Positions 23,342-34,196 of a stretch of 64,000 nucleotides of DNA are shown piece after piece. The stretch's first letter is position 1, and every line of letters starts with the position of its first letter. A model generated the notes under the pieces. It did no database searches. It saw only the letters and a list, made by a program, of their open reading frames with translations, and had not been told where the DNA came from. The DNA lies in assembly GCF_963678635.1 (NCBI RefSeq), contig NC_087071.1, forward strand, positions 37,222,438 to 37,286,437, given 5' to 3'. The stretch comes from Symsagittifera roscoffensis (lineage: Eukaryota; Xenacoelomorpha; Acoela; Convolutidae). The position numbers and the translations under genes are program-made.

Positions 23342-23764
23342 GCAGAGGTTTGTTGGCCGTAAAGATTGCTGGTTTTTATCTATACTCAGTTTCTCAAAAA
23401 AAATGTCAGAAAAGAGAAGCAGTGAACTTATTTTTTGTGTAATTTTAATTTTTCATGACTGTTTTTTTTATTACTACTAATTATTTTTTGTTCTCATGAA
23501 ACACTAAAAACACTTGAGTTTGATAAATTTGACAAAAATGATAGCTTATGCCAAAAAAAAACTTTTTCTGAAATTATTTGTGGTACCTAATCTTCAGCGG
23601 AAATAAAAAAGTTGAAAGAAGCACACACGAATACAATATTCTTCTCCATTTTCAATGGTTAGAACAAAAAAACAAACCCGCACACATTTTCCAATCAAGG
23701 ACTGCCAAATGAACTTGTCAACTGAATATTTCTGATCAACGTGGTAAATTTAGAGAAAAGAAAA

Positions 23765-23950
23765 ATGCGCTCAAAAGTAGCTTCTCAGGCCAAAACCTCG
23801 GATAACGATACTCTGATTTTTTTGCTATTCAATGTTTCGTTTAAACTATTTGTTCAAAAACTGGATCAAACAAGAACAGCAACTGATGGGTTGAGTATCT
23901 CTTTCTGGAACTGACAATTTTTACTTCAGTTTAGGAAAGGAAACGTCTGA
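23765..23950 (+). pseudogene. Array-borne open frame, unit 3, with in-frame stop
   Basis: Same frame as its neighbours, but TGG is TGA at 23912-23914 (codon 50), so the WNWQ block is cut. Otherwise the frame is intact to the usual stop. Confidence 0.35.
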
Positions 23951-24375
23951 GCAGAGGTTTGTTGGCCGTAAAGATTGCTGGTTTTTATCTATACTCAGTT
24001 TCTCAAAAAAATTGTCAGAAAAGAGAAGCAGTGAACTTACTTTTTTGTGAAATTTTAATTTTTTATCACTGTTTCTTTTATTACTACTAATTATTTTTTG
24101 TTCTCTTGAAACACTAAAAACACTTGAGTTTGATAAGTTTGACAAAAATGATAGCTTATGCTGAAAAAAATAACTTTTTCTGAAATTATTTGTGGTACCT
24201 AATCTTGAGCGGAAATAAAAATTTGAAAGAAGCACACACGAATACAATATTCTTCTCCTTTTTCAATGGTCAGAACAAAAAAACAAACCCGCACACATTT
24301 TCCAATCAAGGACTTCCAAATGAACTTGTCAACTAAATATTTCTGATCAACGTGGTAAATTTAGAAAAAAGAAAA

Positions 24376-24561
24376 ATGCGCTCAAAAGTAACTTCTCAGG
24401 CCAAAACCTCGGATAACGACACTCTGATTTTTTTGCGATTCAAAGTTTCGTTTAAACTATTTGTTCAAAAACTGAATCAAACGAAAACTGCAACTGATGG
24501 GTTGAGTGTCTCGCTCTGGAACTGGCAACTTTTACTTCAGTTTAGGAAAGGAAACGCTTGA
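24376..24561 (+). CDS. Array-borne open frame, unit 4
   Basis: Open to the same stop as unit 2, starting MRSKVTSQ. It differs by L to R in FLRF, D to N in LNQTK and V to A before the stop. An extended frame starts at 24352. Confidence 0.3.
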   Translation: MRSKVTSQAKTSDNDTLIFLRFKVSFKLFVQKLNQTKTATDGLSVSLWNWQLLLQFRKGNA

Positions 24562-24976
24562 GCAGAGGTTTGTTGGCCGTAAAGATTGCTGGTTTTTTAT
24601 CTATACTCAGTTTCTCGAAAAAATTGTCAGAAGAGAGAAGCAGTGAACTTATTTTTTGTGTAATTTTAAGTTTTCATCACTGTTTTTTTTATTACTACTA
24701 ATTATTTTTGTTCTCTTGAAACACTAAAAACACTTGAGTTTAATAAAATTGACAAAATGATAGCTTATGCCAAAAAAAATAACTTTTTCTGAAATTATTT
24801 GTGGTACCTAATCTTCAGCGGAAATAAAAAGATGAAAGAAGCACACACGAATACAATATTCTTCTCCATTTTCAATGGTCAGAACAAAAAAACAAACCCG
24901 CACACATTTTCCAATCAAGGACTGCCAAATGAACCTGTCAACTGAATATTTCTGAAAACGTGGTAAATTTTGAACA

Positions 24977-25168
24977 ATGAAAACCGCGCTCAAAGAAATT
25001 TCTCAGTCTAAAAACTCGGATAACGATACTCTGGAATTTTTGCTTTTCAATGTTTCATTTAAACTTTTTGTTCAAAAACTCGACCAAACGAAAACTGCAA
25101 CTGATGAGTTGAGTGTCTCGTTCTGGAACTGGCAATATTTACTTCAGTTTAGGAAAGGAAACGTTTGA
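24977..25168 (+). CDS. Array-borne open frame, unit 5 (second subfamily)
   Basis: The N-terminus is replaced by MKTALKEISQSKNSDND; the core and stop are kept (WNWQYLLQFRKGNV). Compared with unit 2, about four synonymous and seven to nine amino-acid changes fall in the shared 50 codons. That is at most mild protein-level constraint. Confidence 0.3.
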   Translation: MKTALKEISQSKNSDNDTLEFLLFNVSFKLFVQKLDQTKTATDELSVSFWNWQYLLQFRKGNV

Positions 25169-25584
25169 GCAGAGCTTTGTTGGCCTTAAAGATTGCTGGT
25201 TTTTTATCTTTACTCAGTTTCTCAAAAAAATTGTCAGAAAAGAGAAGCAGTGAACTTATTTTTTTGTATAATTTTATTTTTTTATCACTTTTTTTACTAC
25301 TACTAATTATTTTTTGTTCTCTTGAATAACGAAAAACACTTGAGTTTGATAAATTTGACAAAAATGATAGCTTATGCCAAAAAAAAATAACTTTTTCTGA
25401 AATTATTTGTGGTACCTAATCTTGAGCGGAAATAAAAAGTTGAAAAAAGCACACACGAATACAATATTCTTCTCCATTTTCAATGGTCAGAACAAAAAAA
25501 CAAACCCGCACACATTTTCCAATCAAGGACTGCCAAATGAACTTGTCAACTGAATATTTCTGAAAACGTGGTAAATTTAGAACA

Positions 25585-25721
25585 ATGAAAACCGCGCTCA
25601 AAGAAATTTCTCAGGCTAAAAACTCGGATAACGATACTCTGAATTTTTTGCTTTTCAATGTTTCATTTAAACTATTTGTTCAAAAACTCGACCAAACGAA
25701 AACTACAACTGTTGGGTTGGG
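25585..25721 (+). CDS. Array-borne open frame, unit 6, cut by gap
   Basis: Starts MKTALKEISQAKNSDND like unit 5 and is open up to the N run at 25722. Its end is unknown. Confidence 0.3.
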
Positions 25722-25921
25722 NNNNNNNNNNNNNNNNNNNNNNNNNNNNNNNNNNNNNNNNNNNNNNNNNNNNNNNNNNNNNNNNNNNNNNNNNNNNNNN
25801 NNNNNNNNNNNNNNNNNNNNNNNNNNNNNNNNNNNNNNNNNNNNNNNNNNNNNNNNNNNNNNNNNNNNNNNNNNNNNNNNNNNNNNNNNNNNNNNNNNNN
25901 NNNNNNNNNNNNNNNNNNNNN
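25722..25921. other. Assembly gap of 200 N
   Basis: Exactly 200 N, a conventional placeholder length, so the real distance is unknown. Sequence right of the gap does not match the array unit, so the array ends somewhere inside it. Confidence 0.98.
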
Positions 25922-26002
25922 GCCGCCATGTAGTTGATTTTTAACTCGTCTCCAATACAAACTTTGTCCTCAGAGGCTGCAGTATGTTGTGGTCCAGCGG
26001 AC

Positions 26003-26144
26003 AATAACGCAGGAAAAAGAGTACTTGATACTGATAATAACGCAACTCCGCTATACAGACCATAAGGGTTTCTAAAAACCCTTATGCTTCATATAGAGTA
26101 GTTGCATTTTTTACAGTATCAATTATTTTTTTTCCTGCGTTATT
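26003..26144. mobile_element. 142-bp hairpin element (foldback MITE or hairpin RNA)
   Basis: The ends AATAACGCAGGAAAAA and TTTTTCCTGCGTTATT are perfect inverted repeats. The arms keep pairing inward (TGATACTG with CAGTATCA, CGCAACT with AGTTGC) to the apex CATAAGGGTTT-CTA-AAAACCCTTATG. The whole 142 bp folds into a long imperfect stem with a tiny loop. It is either a miniature foldback element or a precursor-like hairpin; no transcription evidence exists here. Confidence 0.6.
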
Positions 26145-27505
26145 TTTATTTCTGGCCAATTATTGAGTCCGTGTGGCAAACTCCTAAATGTAGGTAGACT
26201 AAGTCCCAGACAACAATAGCAAGTTTACATTTTGTCACCGAAGCGACAATTGAGTGTTGTTTTTGTTTTTTATGACCAGAACAACCAACCAAGAACGGTA
26301 GCAAGTGTTGCGGATGCTGTGCTAAATGAATGCCTTCTATCGCTAAGCTCAAATTTGAAGCTAAAAGCTAGTTTTAGGTAAAGAAAACTGCCTGTTTGAC
26401 GCATTGGCTTGCTTTCAAAACTTAATTTAGAAAATCTGATTGTTATAACTTTTTTTTAGTTTTTGGTAAAAAAGTTTTTTGAGACAATATCGCAAAGAAA
26501 ACAATGTGAAAAGTAGAAAACACTCAATCATCCAAAACGCAACAGAGTGCCCAAGCTCAGAGGAAAACCTGACTTTTGAAACCGATCTCTGTTTGTCTGT
26601 CACTAATTTCGATCTTTTGGTGCTTCTGCCACAAATATTAAGGGATCTTAAGATTTTTAAAAATTCAACTTTTTCCCATGAGCAATGCTCACGTGTTTGC
26701 TTTTTAAGTGAAAATACCCGAAAACGTACAAGATTTGTTTCAAACTTGTAAAAATACCAAAGCATATCTCCCATTGACCAGAATTTTGCTTTAAATTTTT
26801 TCAGGTGTTTTGAAATGTTTTCTTAAAAATCTCCAAAAAAAGAAAAAATTCAGAATCAATCTGAAACTGATTTCAAATGATACTTATCTAATTATCTTGA
26901 ATTTTTCTAATTAAGAATACATGGGCTTGAAAAAAAAGCTTCATTTGAAAAGAACAAAAAAGGTTTTTATACCTTTTCAACATCTAAACTTTTGCTTATA
27001 TTCGAAACAGTTTCAATAATCCCACTGAGTTCATTTTAAACAAAAAAAAACAATTTCAAACGAGAATAAAAATCTGATACTTAACTTACAAACACTAGAA
27101 ACATGATGCAATTTTACTCAAAAAATTTGAGCAGTACATTAAAAATGCATATTTTTTCTGGTTACCGTTGACTCAAATGCTTGAACGAAGCTTTGAAAGT
27201 TTAACTACAAGCCACTTGAACATTCAATTTTGTACTTGAAATTTCAAGTTCTATCATGGTCCTATTTTGCATGTCCGTTTCATTCAGGCCTAATCTGGAT
27301 AAATTCCCTGTCTTCACTTCAACTTAATTATTAGCCAGTGTCAATTTTTAATTGCTCTCAGAGAACAAACAACCTCTCACATTTTTCCTTAAAGTTACAG
27401 GTTTTTTCTGACGATTTGTCTTTTCCTATTAGTTTTTAAGGTGAAAATTTTGATTGAAAACCTTTAAAATAATAATTGAACGATAATATATTGAATGACA
27501 TAATT
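26145..27505. other. AT-rich stretch without recognised gene
   Basis: Opposite-strand frames at 26427-26774 (minus, 115 codons) and 26479-26751 (plus, 90 codons) overlap, and neither has a recognised motif. The plus one includes ENLTFETDLCLSVTNFDLLV and is the more protein-like of the two. Frames of this length are near the chance limit. Confidence 0.4.
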
Positions 27506-27700
27506 ATGAGACAATTTTTCAAAGTTTCAAAAGCATATTTAGAACATGAAACAATTTTTACATCTTGCTACATTTCCATCAACTTTTTCATAGTTGAAAT
27601 CCGCATTATAGCATCCAAACAATTGAACAAGTGTCCTCAAAAAGTTGACAGAAACGAATTCGGACATCATATGTACAACAGAAGTCACTCAAAATTGTGA
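27506..27700 (+). CDS. Weak small open frame
   Basis: From the ATG at 27506 it encodes 64 residues, starting MRQFFKVSKAYLEHETIF and ending NEFGHHMYNRSHSKL before TGA. The residue mix is varied, but there is no homologue, repeat support or splice context that I can see. Confidence 0.18.
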   Translation: MRQFFKVSKAYLEHETIFTSCYISINFFIVEIRIIASKQLNKCPQKVDRNEFGHHMYNRSHSKL

Positions 27701-29153
27701 GAAGAAAAAATTTCCATTCAACTCAATTACTGGACGTTGGATGCAACAGCTCAGCGACAAACAATTGTAAAGAATTTAAAAACTAGTGAACAATTCTTTT
27801 TTGCAACAAGAACTCAGCATACGGTTGGTAAGCAGAAGTTGCAGCATAATTTGCCAAGCTTAAAGAATTTTTACCCTTTGGATTAATGGTTTCGGAGTTG
27901 GGTGCATGGGAAATTTATAGAGTTGAATCACGTAAGAATCTCAAACACTTGTATGTAAAGCAGATAGATTGGGGAAAAGATTGCAAAAACACGTATATTT
28001 TTTAAGCAAAACATAGCCAACTGAAAAGTGTGATAATCGCAAGTAAACATAGGCTAGATGCCCGTTAAGTTTTTGAATTTCTAGAACAGTTTATGATTGC
28101 TTCTTTTTTGATAACAGTAGCCCAACTTGGATGAAAAAATGGATCAAAATGTAAATTTTTTATTCCGTTGAAAATCTAAAAATGAAATACTGTTTTTGAA
28201 ACTAGAAATTGTTTACTTTTATTGTGCCATTTCAACCCTCATATTTAGAGACTGCTACCTACGGAATATTCAACAGATGGACTCCAATTGCACTCAAGAA
28301 GTGATGAATGCACATCTGTAGGTATTAGAACATTTTAGAACTTTTTTAGTAATAAAAACAAAAAAAGTCACGAAGACCGATATATGTCTTCACTAAGTTC
28401 CCTATTCCTAATAGTTATTTAAATGGTAACTGTTTTATTAGCATGTTTTTTGATATGAAACAAATCACCATTCACTCATCAAAAGTCTCTCAGAAGCAAT
28501 TAAATATTAACTCAGTGGTACAAAACAATTATTTTCGTAGATTTTAACGCTTGGGTGGTCTTTTTTTCAGCTTGGGTGGTCTTTTTTCTCAAAAATACAA
28601 TGATCAACCCTGGGTTTTCCTTTAAAATTCTCAAACTTCAACCCTAATTTTTTAACATTGAAATCTAAAAACTTTTTTTCATTAGTTTTTTTAACTAAAA
28701 ACTATTGGAGATTAAATAAATGGCAGCCGCAAAATTCAGAAAGTAGCCCGGATATACTCGCAGATTGTTTAACGTGAGGAAACCTCCTCAGTTCAAACGT
28801 AGTGCTGATGTTTGCGGAACTCAGCGCGAAAATTTTTTTAGGATCACCAAAGGCCTATTCCTCTGTTTGAAAGCCCACATATTGGGTTATGGACAGCGAT
28901 CCAAAACACAAAATTTGTTAATATAATTTTCATTGCTTTTGTTCAAAACAGTTTAATCAATAAATTAAACTAAATTTCACTAACAAGCAAATGATGTTGT
29001 AATTTGAAAGATTCCAGCATCAATCGAATGCATCACTATCAAGTCCAAGAAGATTAACATTGATTTTTGCTCTTAAATTTAACACAAACATGGTGAAGAA
29101 TGATTTACAGTTTTACACAAAAAACGATAATTACTTTGGGAGGAAAATTTGAA

Positions 29154-29357
29154 TGATTCAACTATTCACTCAGTTTGATTTGTCACACAATTATAGTGAA
29201 GCAATTAAAAGATTTTTTGGCACAGTCATTTTACAGAACTTTAAATCATATTTATATATCCAAGAATCAAAGTACCCTGCAAATTGCAGCGAGCAATCAC
29301 ATTAACCAGAATATTTATCAATTGATTTTACAGCTGCAATTGAAGATCATTTTTTAA
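29154..29357 (+). CDS. Repeat-borne small open frame, copy 1
   Basis: A frame starting with ATG near 29154 reads MIQLFTQFDLSHNYSEAIKR, then ILQNFKSYLYIQESKYPANC, then SEQSH before TAA at 29310-29312. The second repeat copy at 32497-32646 has the equivalent frame with the same ATG and the same SEQSH-stop end. The three length differences between the copies are 12, 3 and 6 bases, all multiples of three. That pattern is expected if protein was under selection; the product is unknown. A separate overlapping frame runs to 29357. Confidence 0.3.
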
Positions 29358-29672
29358 CATATTTACTGAAATTTTGAATGATGAACAACTTTTATTTACA
29401 AATACTATCTTTTTTTTCAGAAACAATCATTTTGTTATCCTTTTGCATTGCTACTTCGAACCATTTTCCGAAGCAGATTGATAAACATTAAAAGCACGAT
29501 TTCACAATGACAGAAATCAAGTGTAGTAATAAATTTGGCAGCAAAACATTAGACAGACAGAGTCCTCTGCTGTGACAGAACGCGTGATCAGCATATTGGT
29601 CTACACACTATTTGGAAGTTCAAATTGATTAACAATCAGTTAGAGAAAAATCACTTCGCAAAAGGTGAGGGC

Positions 29673-29680
29673 TATAAAAA
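29673..29680 (+). promoter_or_regulatory. TATA-box-like TATAAAAA in repeat copy 1
   Basis: GGTGAGGGCTATAAAAACATG is preserved in the other repeat copy at 33035-33042, with the same GC-richer flanks. It is a plausible core promoter of the element, but no start site can be shown. Confidence 0.25.
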
Positions 29681-30103
29681 CATGGGATAATTTTTTCAGA
29701 CCAATTTTGAAAATCAAGTTGTCAGCGCGTGGAAAGCAATTCAACACTTTTGGATCGCAAAGCGATTGTGCATGCACTAATCAAAATTTGTTTGGAATCT
29801 CTCCATCAAAATTTGATAGTTTCAATATGCGAATTTTCTATTTATGCGGGTGATTTATTCCGCACACAAAATCGTTCCTCAGAAAAAGAAAACAAGACCG
29901 CGCGTATCACTGCGGAGCCGTTAATATTCTGACTGCGTTTCCAAGTCGATGGAGTAGTGCTCACCGTAAAGAAAGGACAAAATTCTCAAAATAAAACGAA
30001 ACCGAAAAACTAAAAGTTTTTTTGAGAATTTTTAATGTCATTTGAGATTTTTTTTGTCAATTTTTAATTTTTTAAATTTTTAATGAGAATTTTTCATTTC
30101 ATA

Positions 30104-30453
30104 CCCCTGCACGCTAGTTCACTCCTTTTTACTATTTTGAGATCTCCATATTCGGTCACGGACCGTAAAATTGTCTAATATATACTTCGCCATTATATAC
30201 TTATTTTGAGTGAGGAGTGCGCACCATAAAAACACGACTTTTAAATAGTGCCTAAAAACGCCCTTTTGGCCTATTTTTCTAAATTTTGCTTGCGGCGCAG
30301 CAGAAAATTTGATCAAAACAGGGTTTTTTACTGCTTTAGGAGAGCTCGGAGATTCAATTTGGTCGACTTAAAAAAAGTCGATAAAATTTTCGAATTTTTT
30401 TTTTGGAAAACCGCGCCCTTCTCTTCGAGAAAAACTTATGTGATCCGCCCCTA
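30104..30453. mobile_element. hAT-like MITE, full copy
   Basis: Ends are CCCCTG at 30104 and GATCCGCCCCT at 30442-30452, inverted versions of the CAGGGGCGGATC terminus seen widely in hAT-type elements. The interior (TTTTGAGTGAGGAGTGCGC, GTGCCTAAAAACGCC, CTTGCGGCGCAG) matches 35979-36329 and 61012-61205. It contains no transposase. Overlapping short frames at 30119-30487 are element sequence, not genes. Confidence 0.55.
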
Positions 30454-30829
30454 TGTGAAGTACGAAGTGATATATTTTGCACAGTGATATTATTAAATTT
30501 CCTAAAACGTATAACTCAATTTAGTTTGGAACGAATTTTAACCGTTTGTTTTTGGAGAGTGAGGCTTACGTCACTTTCAGCAGATAAATTTCAATTGAAC
30601 TCAAAAAGTGCATATGTACCTAAGTGCACCAATGTTTTAAAACTTTTTCCTGAAAAAACAAACAAAAAAAATGCAGCAAGATCTATATAAGAGTCTTCAC
30701 TACGTTCATTAATCTTTGTAAATGGTCATAACAATTCGAATCAACGTTAATCTCCTAATATTTTATAAATGGCCCATAAATGTTTTAAGCTATCAACATT
30801 TCAATTGATAAAAACTCGAGACAGCTAAA

Positions 30830-31200
30830 GGACAGTCGAAACACTCAGGGCTTTACACCAATATGCAAGAATTTTAATTACCAAGATCATATTAGGATCA
30901 TGAAAGCAATATCTAGATTGCGTCTTACTCAGAGGTAAGCAGCAAAAAAATCCTTACCAGATGCAAAATATGTCATTATGTATTTTACACAGCGCGTAGT
31001 TGGATGCAAATGAAAAATGTTTTTTCATGCTTGCGAATTTTACTAGAATATGCGCAGGTAAAAACCATTTCATCGACATCGAGGAGCAGTCGGAACTTTC
31101 AGCGCTTCGCCATCATAGTGTGATTAGTAGTTTTTTTAAAACCGACAACAAATCTATGCTTTTATAGGAACACTGAAACGTCAAAAAAAAACAAAAAAAA
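30830..31200 (+). repeat. Dispersed repeat with Helentron-like 3' end, copy 1
   Basis: The segment matches 33568-33890. Both contain GAGGAGCAGTCGGAACTTTCAGCGCT, close to the AGTCGGAAC-hairpin end of the Helentron-like copies. A third variant, GACAGTCGAAACACTCAGGG, lies at 30832. This suggests a related rolling-circle subfamily. Confidence 0.4.
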
Positions 31201-31355
31201 TTACTAAAACCTATAAAAGAATCTTCACTAGGTTCCTTAAACTATTTTAAAATTTTTTTTTGAAAAGTTACACACAAAAATACATATATAATGGAGATTA
31301 AATCAATGGCAGTCGGAAAATTTAGAAGTAGCCCAGATATGCGTGCAGTTTGTCT

Positions 31356-32097
31356 CCCGTACCCAGGGGATTTTCTGTGCAAGATCTGAAATTGTTTATT
31401 TTTTACATAAGTTGAATTTCAGATATGAAAATCTTTATTTCAGATCGTGATAAGAATTGACAAATTTCAGATCTGACATTTGAATCTGAAAGAGAAAGTT
31501 TCAAATCAGAAATAACCATGAAAAACAAAATTTTAGATCTGAAATCAGATCTGAAAAATCCTTTGTTAAATTATAGTTTATGCATTTCAGATAAAAAAAA
31601 ATGAGTATTTTTCGGATGTTTCTGCAACCCACATTTATGTTTAGATTAACTAGCGAAAAAAAAAACTTCCGAACAATTTCACAAACAGTTTTTTCGAATT
31701 AAATTTCTTATTCAAATGTGTTAAAAAATTTTCAAAGATTTTTTTTTTGATAATCATGCGCTCCTTAATCATGCTGAGTATCTGCTAGTAGCTAGCAGAA
31801 GCTATCAAATACAAAAAACTCAAAAATAGGAAATTTTTTTGTCAGAATAATTGATTTTTCAGATCTGAAATAACCAAGAAAAACTAAACTTCAGATCTGA
31901 ACTAGATCTGAAATAGATTTTTTCAGATCTGAAGTAACCAAGAAAAACAAAGTTTCGGATCTAAAATTAGATCTGAAAAAACCAATCCTTAAAGTATCCA
32001 AGTGTTGTTTAAACATTTCACCACCTATTTCAGATCTGAAATTTAGATCTGAAAAAAATTATTTCAGACCTGTTTAAGAAAATTTACTGAGTACGGG
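31356..32097. mobile_element. MITE built of TTTCAGATCTGAAA palindromes
   Basis: The ends CCCGTACCCAG and CTGAGTACGGG are inverted with one mismatch in 11. The 742-bp interior repeats the palindrome TTTCAGATCTGAAA and close variants more than ten times (near 31381, 31428, 31468, 31536, 31548, 31858, 31888, 31921, 31962, 32032, 32046). The homologous site at 28765-28775 is empty, which proves insertion. TTGT flanks both sides and may be the target duplication. No transposase frame exists; the superfamily is unknown. Confidence 0.65.
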
Positions 32098-32496
32098 TTG
32101 TAACAGCAAGAAACTTCCTCAGTTCAACTGTAGTGCAGAATTCGCGGAACTCAACACGAAAGTTTTTTGGGGCCACGAAAGGCCTATTCCTCCCTTTAAG
32201 AAAACAACATATTGGACTATTTACTAATCTGGAATTTAACAAATTAACTGCAATTTGTTGATATAATTTTCATTGCTTTTGTTGAAAAAACAATTGAATC
32301 GATAAATTAAACTAAATTTTAATTTACAAGCAAATGATGATGTACTTTGAAAGATTTCAGTATCCATTGAGTGCATCACTATCAAATCCAAGAACATGAA
32401 CAATGATTTTTGCCCTTAAATTTAACACAAACATGATATCGAATGATTTACAATTTAACACAAAATAGCACTGATTGTTTTGGGGAAAAATTTATA

Positions 32497-32646
32497 ATGA
32501 TTCATCTCAATATGTCACACAATTATACTGAAGCAATTAAAGTAATTCAAATTGGCACAGCCATTTTACAGAACTTAAAATCTTATTTAAATTTATATAT
32601 TCAAGAAGCAAAGTGCCGTGCAAATTGTAGCGAGCAATCACATTGA
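32497..32646 (+). CDS. Repeat-borne small open frame, copy 2
   Basis: Forty-nine codons starting MIHLNMSHNYTEAIK, then ILQNLKSYLNLYIQEAKC, then RANCSEQSH and TGA. It corresponds residue by residue to the frame starting near 29154, with only three-base-multiple length differences. The frame also extends upstream to 32443, but only this part is shared with copy 1. Confidence 0.3.
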   Translation: MIHLNMSHNYTEAIKVIQIGTAILQNLKSYLNLYIQEAKCRANCSEQSH

Positions 32647-33034
32647 CCAGAAAGATCATCAATTGATTTTACAGCGGTTTAAGATTGCAACAATTATCAG
32701 CCGAATAATTTTTGGTCATATTTACTAATTTTTTAAATGATAAACAATATTAATTTACAAATAAAATCATTTTTTCAGAAACAATCATTATGTTATCCTT
32801 TTTCATTGCTACTTCAAACCTCCGAAGCAGATTGATAAACATTAAAAGCACGATTTCAAAATGACAGAAATCAAATGTGGTAATAAATATGGCACCAAAA
32901 CATTAGACATACAGAGTCCTCTCCTGTGACAGAACGCGTGATCAGCATATTGGTCTACACACTATTTGGAAGTTCAAATTGACTTACAATCAGACAATCA
33001 GCTAGTGAAAAATCACTTCGCAAAAGGTGAGGGC

Positions 33035-33042
33035 TATAAAAA
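33035..33042 (+). promoter_or_regulatory. TATA-box-like TATAAAAA in repeat copy 2
   Basis: Same context as 29673-29680 (GGTGAGGGCTATAAAAACATG), kept while the surroundings have diverged. Confidence 0.25.
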
Positions 33043-33567
33043 CATGGAATGGTTTTTTTTTCAGACCAATTTTGAAAATCAAGTTCGCAAGGCGCGGAAA
33101 CCAATTTAACATTTTCAGATTGTGAAGCGAGTGTGATGCACTAACCAAAAATTGGTTTGGAACAACTCTTGATCAAAACTTAAGAGTTCCAATATGCTAA
33201 TTTAGTATTTATGCTTGTGATTTATTCCGCACACATAATCATTCAAAAGAAAAAGAAAACAACACTGCTCGTTAAGTTTTACCAAAAAAATGATGACAGG
33301 TGAGATGTCTTCAAAAAATCCCGTCAAAAATGTGCTACTGAATAAGTATAAATTTGTCTGGTTAAAAAAAACCCCGATCAAAAAAGGTTGCGTAATTTTC
33401 TTCGAAAATCGGAGCAAGAAAAACATAGCCAATCGAAGATTGGAAAAAAATGAATGCAAGTAAACATTAAAAAAAAAACACTGCATTTGTTGAAAAAATC
33501 CCAACTTTTGAATTTCAAAGAGAAAGAAATGCCCTTTGAGATCTATGAGTTTCTAGAATTTTTTTTT

Positions 33568-33890
33568 CTAGAATTTTAACTACCAAGATCATACTAGGGT
33601 CAATAAAGCAATATCTAGGTTGCGTCTTACTTAGAGGGAAGCAGCAAAAAAAATCCTTACCAGATGCAAAATATGTCATTATGTAATTTACACAGCGCGT
33701 AGATGGATGGAAATGAGAAATGTTTTTTCATGCTTTGCGAATTTTACTAGAATATGCACAGGTAAAAACCAGTTCATCGACATCGAGGAGCAGTCGGAAC
33801 TTTCAGCGCTCTTTCATCATAGTGCGAATAGTAGTTTTTAAAACCGACAACAAATCTATGCTTTTATAGGCACACTGAAACGTCAAAAAA
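33568..33890 (+). repeat. Dispersed repeat with Helentron-like 3' end, copy 2
   Basis: Matches 30860-31190, including ACCAAGATCATACTAGG, CCAGATGCAAAATATGTC and GGAGCAGTCGGAACTTTCAG. Confidence 0.4.
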
Positions 33891-34196
33891 ATTCGTAGTG
33901 GGGGATACACTGAGAAACAGAAAGAGTTAATTATTTAGTGTACCCTTTTTGGTGATATTTTTTGCATGTTTTTTTTTAAGTTTTTTTTCAAACAGGAGCC
34001 GCTTTTTCACAATAAAAAAAATTTCAATTCTCGGAGCTATTATGCGCAATTGATATTTGATCATTGAAATCCAAAGTTTTTTTTGAAAGTCGTGTCTGGC
34101 GCTAGTTAATATCAATTTAAAGAGGTGTAGCGAAAAACCCAATTTTTCGATCAAAATTTTCGCGTGAAAAATATAGTCTGTTTTCAACTTGATATT

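Larger units (their letters stand above)
22385..25721 (+). repeat. Satellite-like tandem array, ~609-bp unit
   Basis: The landmark ACGTGGTAAATTT occurs at 22521, 23130, 23739, 24350, 24958 and 25566, giving periods of 609, 609, 611, 608 and 608. Five full units and a partial sixth are visible; the array runs into the N gap. Units differ by scattered substitutions and 1-25 base indels; the first lacks the segment ATTCTTCTCCATTTTCAATG. Units 5 and 6 form a subfamily beginning ATGAAAACCGCGCTC instead of ATGCGCTCAAAAGTA. Most units hold one plus-strand open frame. Confidence 0.9.
27930..29940. repeat. Dispersed repeat, copy 1
   Basis: From GGAGATTAAATAAATGGCAG near 28708 to about 29740, and again near the CCGCACAC word at 29858, the sequence matches 31294-33240 with moderate divergence. 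Landmarks shared by both include AAAGGCCTATTCCTC, ACAGAACGCGTGATCAGC and a TATAAAAA promoter-like box. The start of the stretch, near 28010, also echoes 33420. The element type is not recognised; I see no transposase or reverse transcriptase. Confidence 0.55.
31294..33240. repeat. Dispersed repeat, copy 2, split by MITE
   Basis: Homologous to 28708-29870 on both sides of the 31356-32097 insertion. The left piece ends near 31355 and the right resumes at 32098 (TTGTAACAGCAAGAAACTTCCTCAG matching AACGTGAGGAAACCTCCTCAG). Confidence 0.55.

Noticed and set aside
25585-26004. Frames of 85-119 codons spanning the N run
   Set aside because: They are mostly unknown residues translated across the gap.
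26427-26774. 115-codon minus-strand frame
   Set aside because: Near the chance limit for this composition, with an opposite-strand competitor and no motif.
27000-34000. CRISPR-like arrangement of repeats
   Set aside because: Repeats are long, dispersed and mobile-element-like, with no regular short spacers; the genome is eukaryotic.
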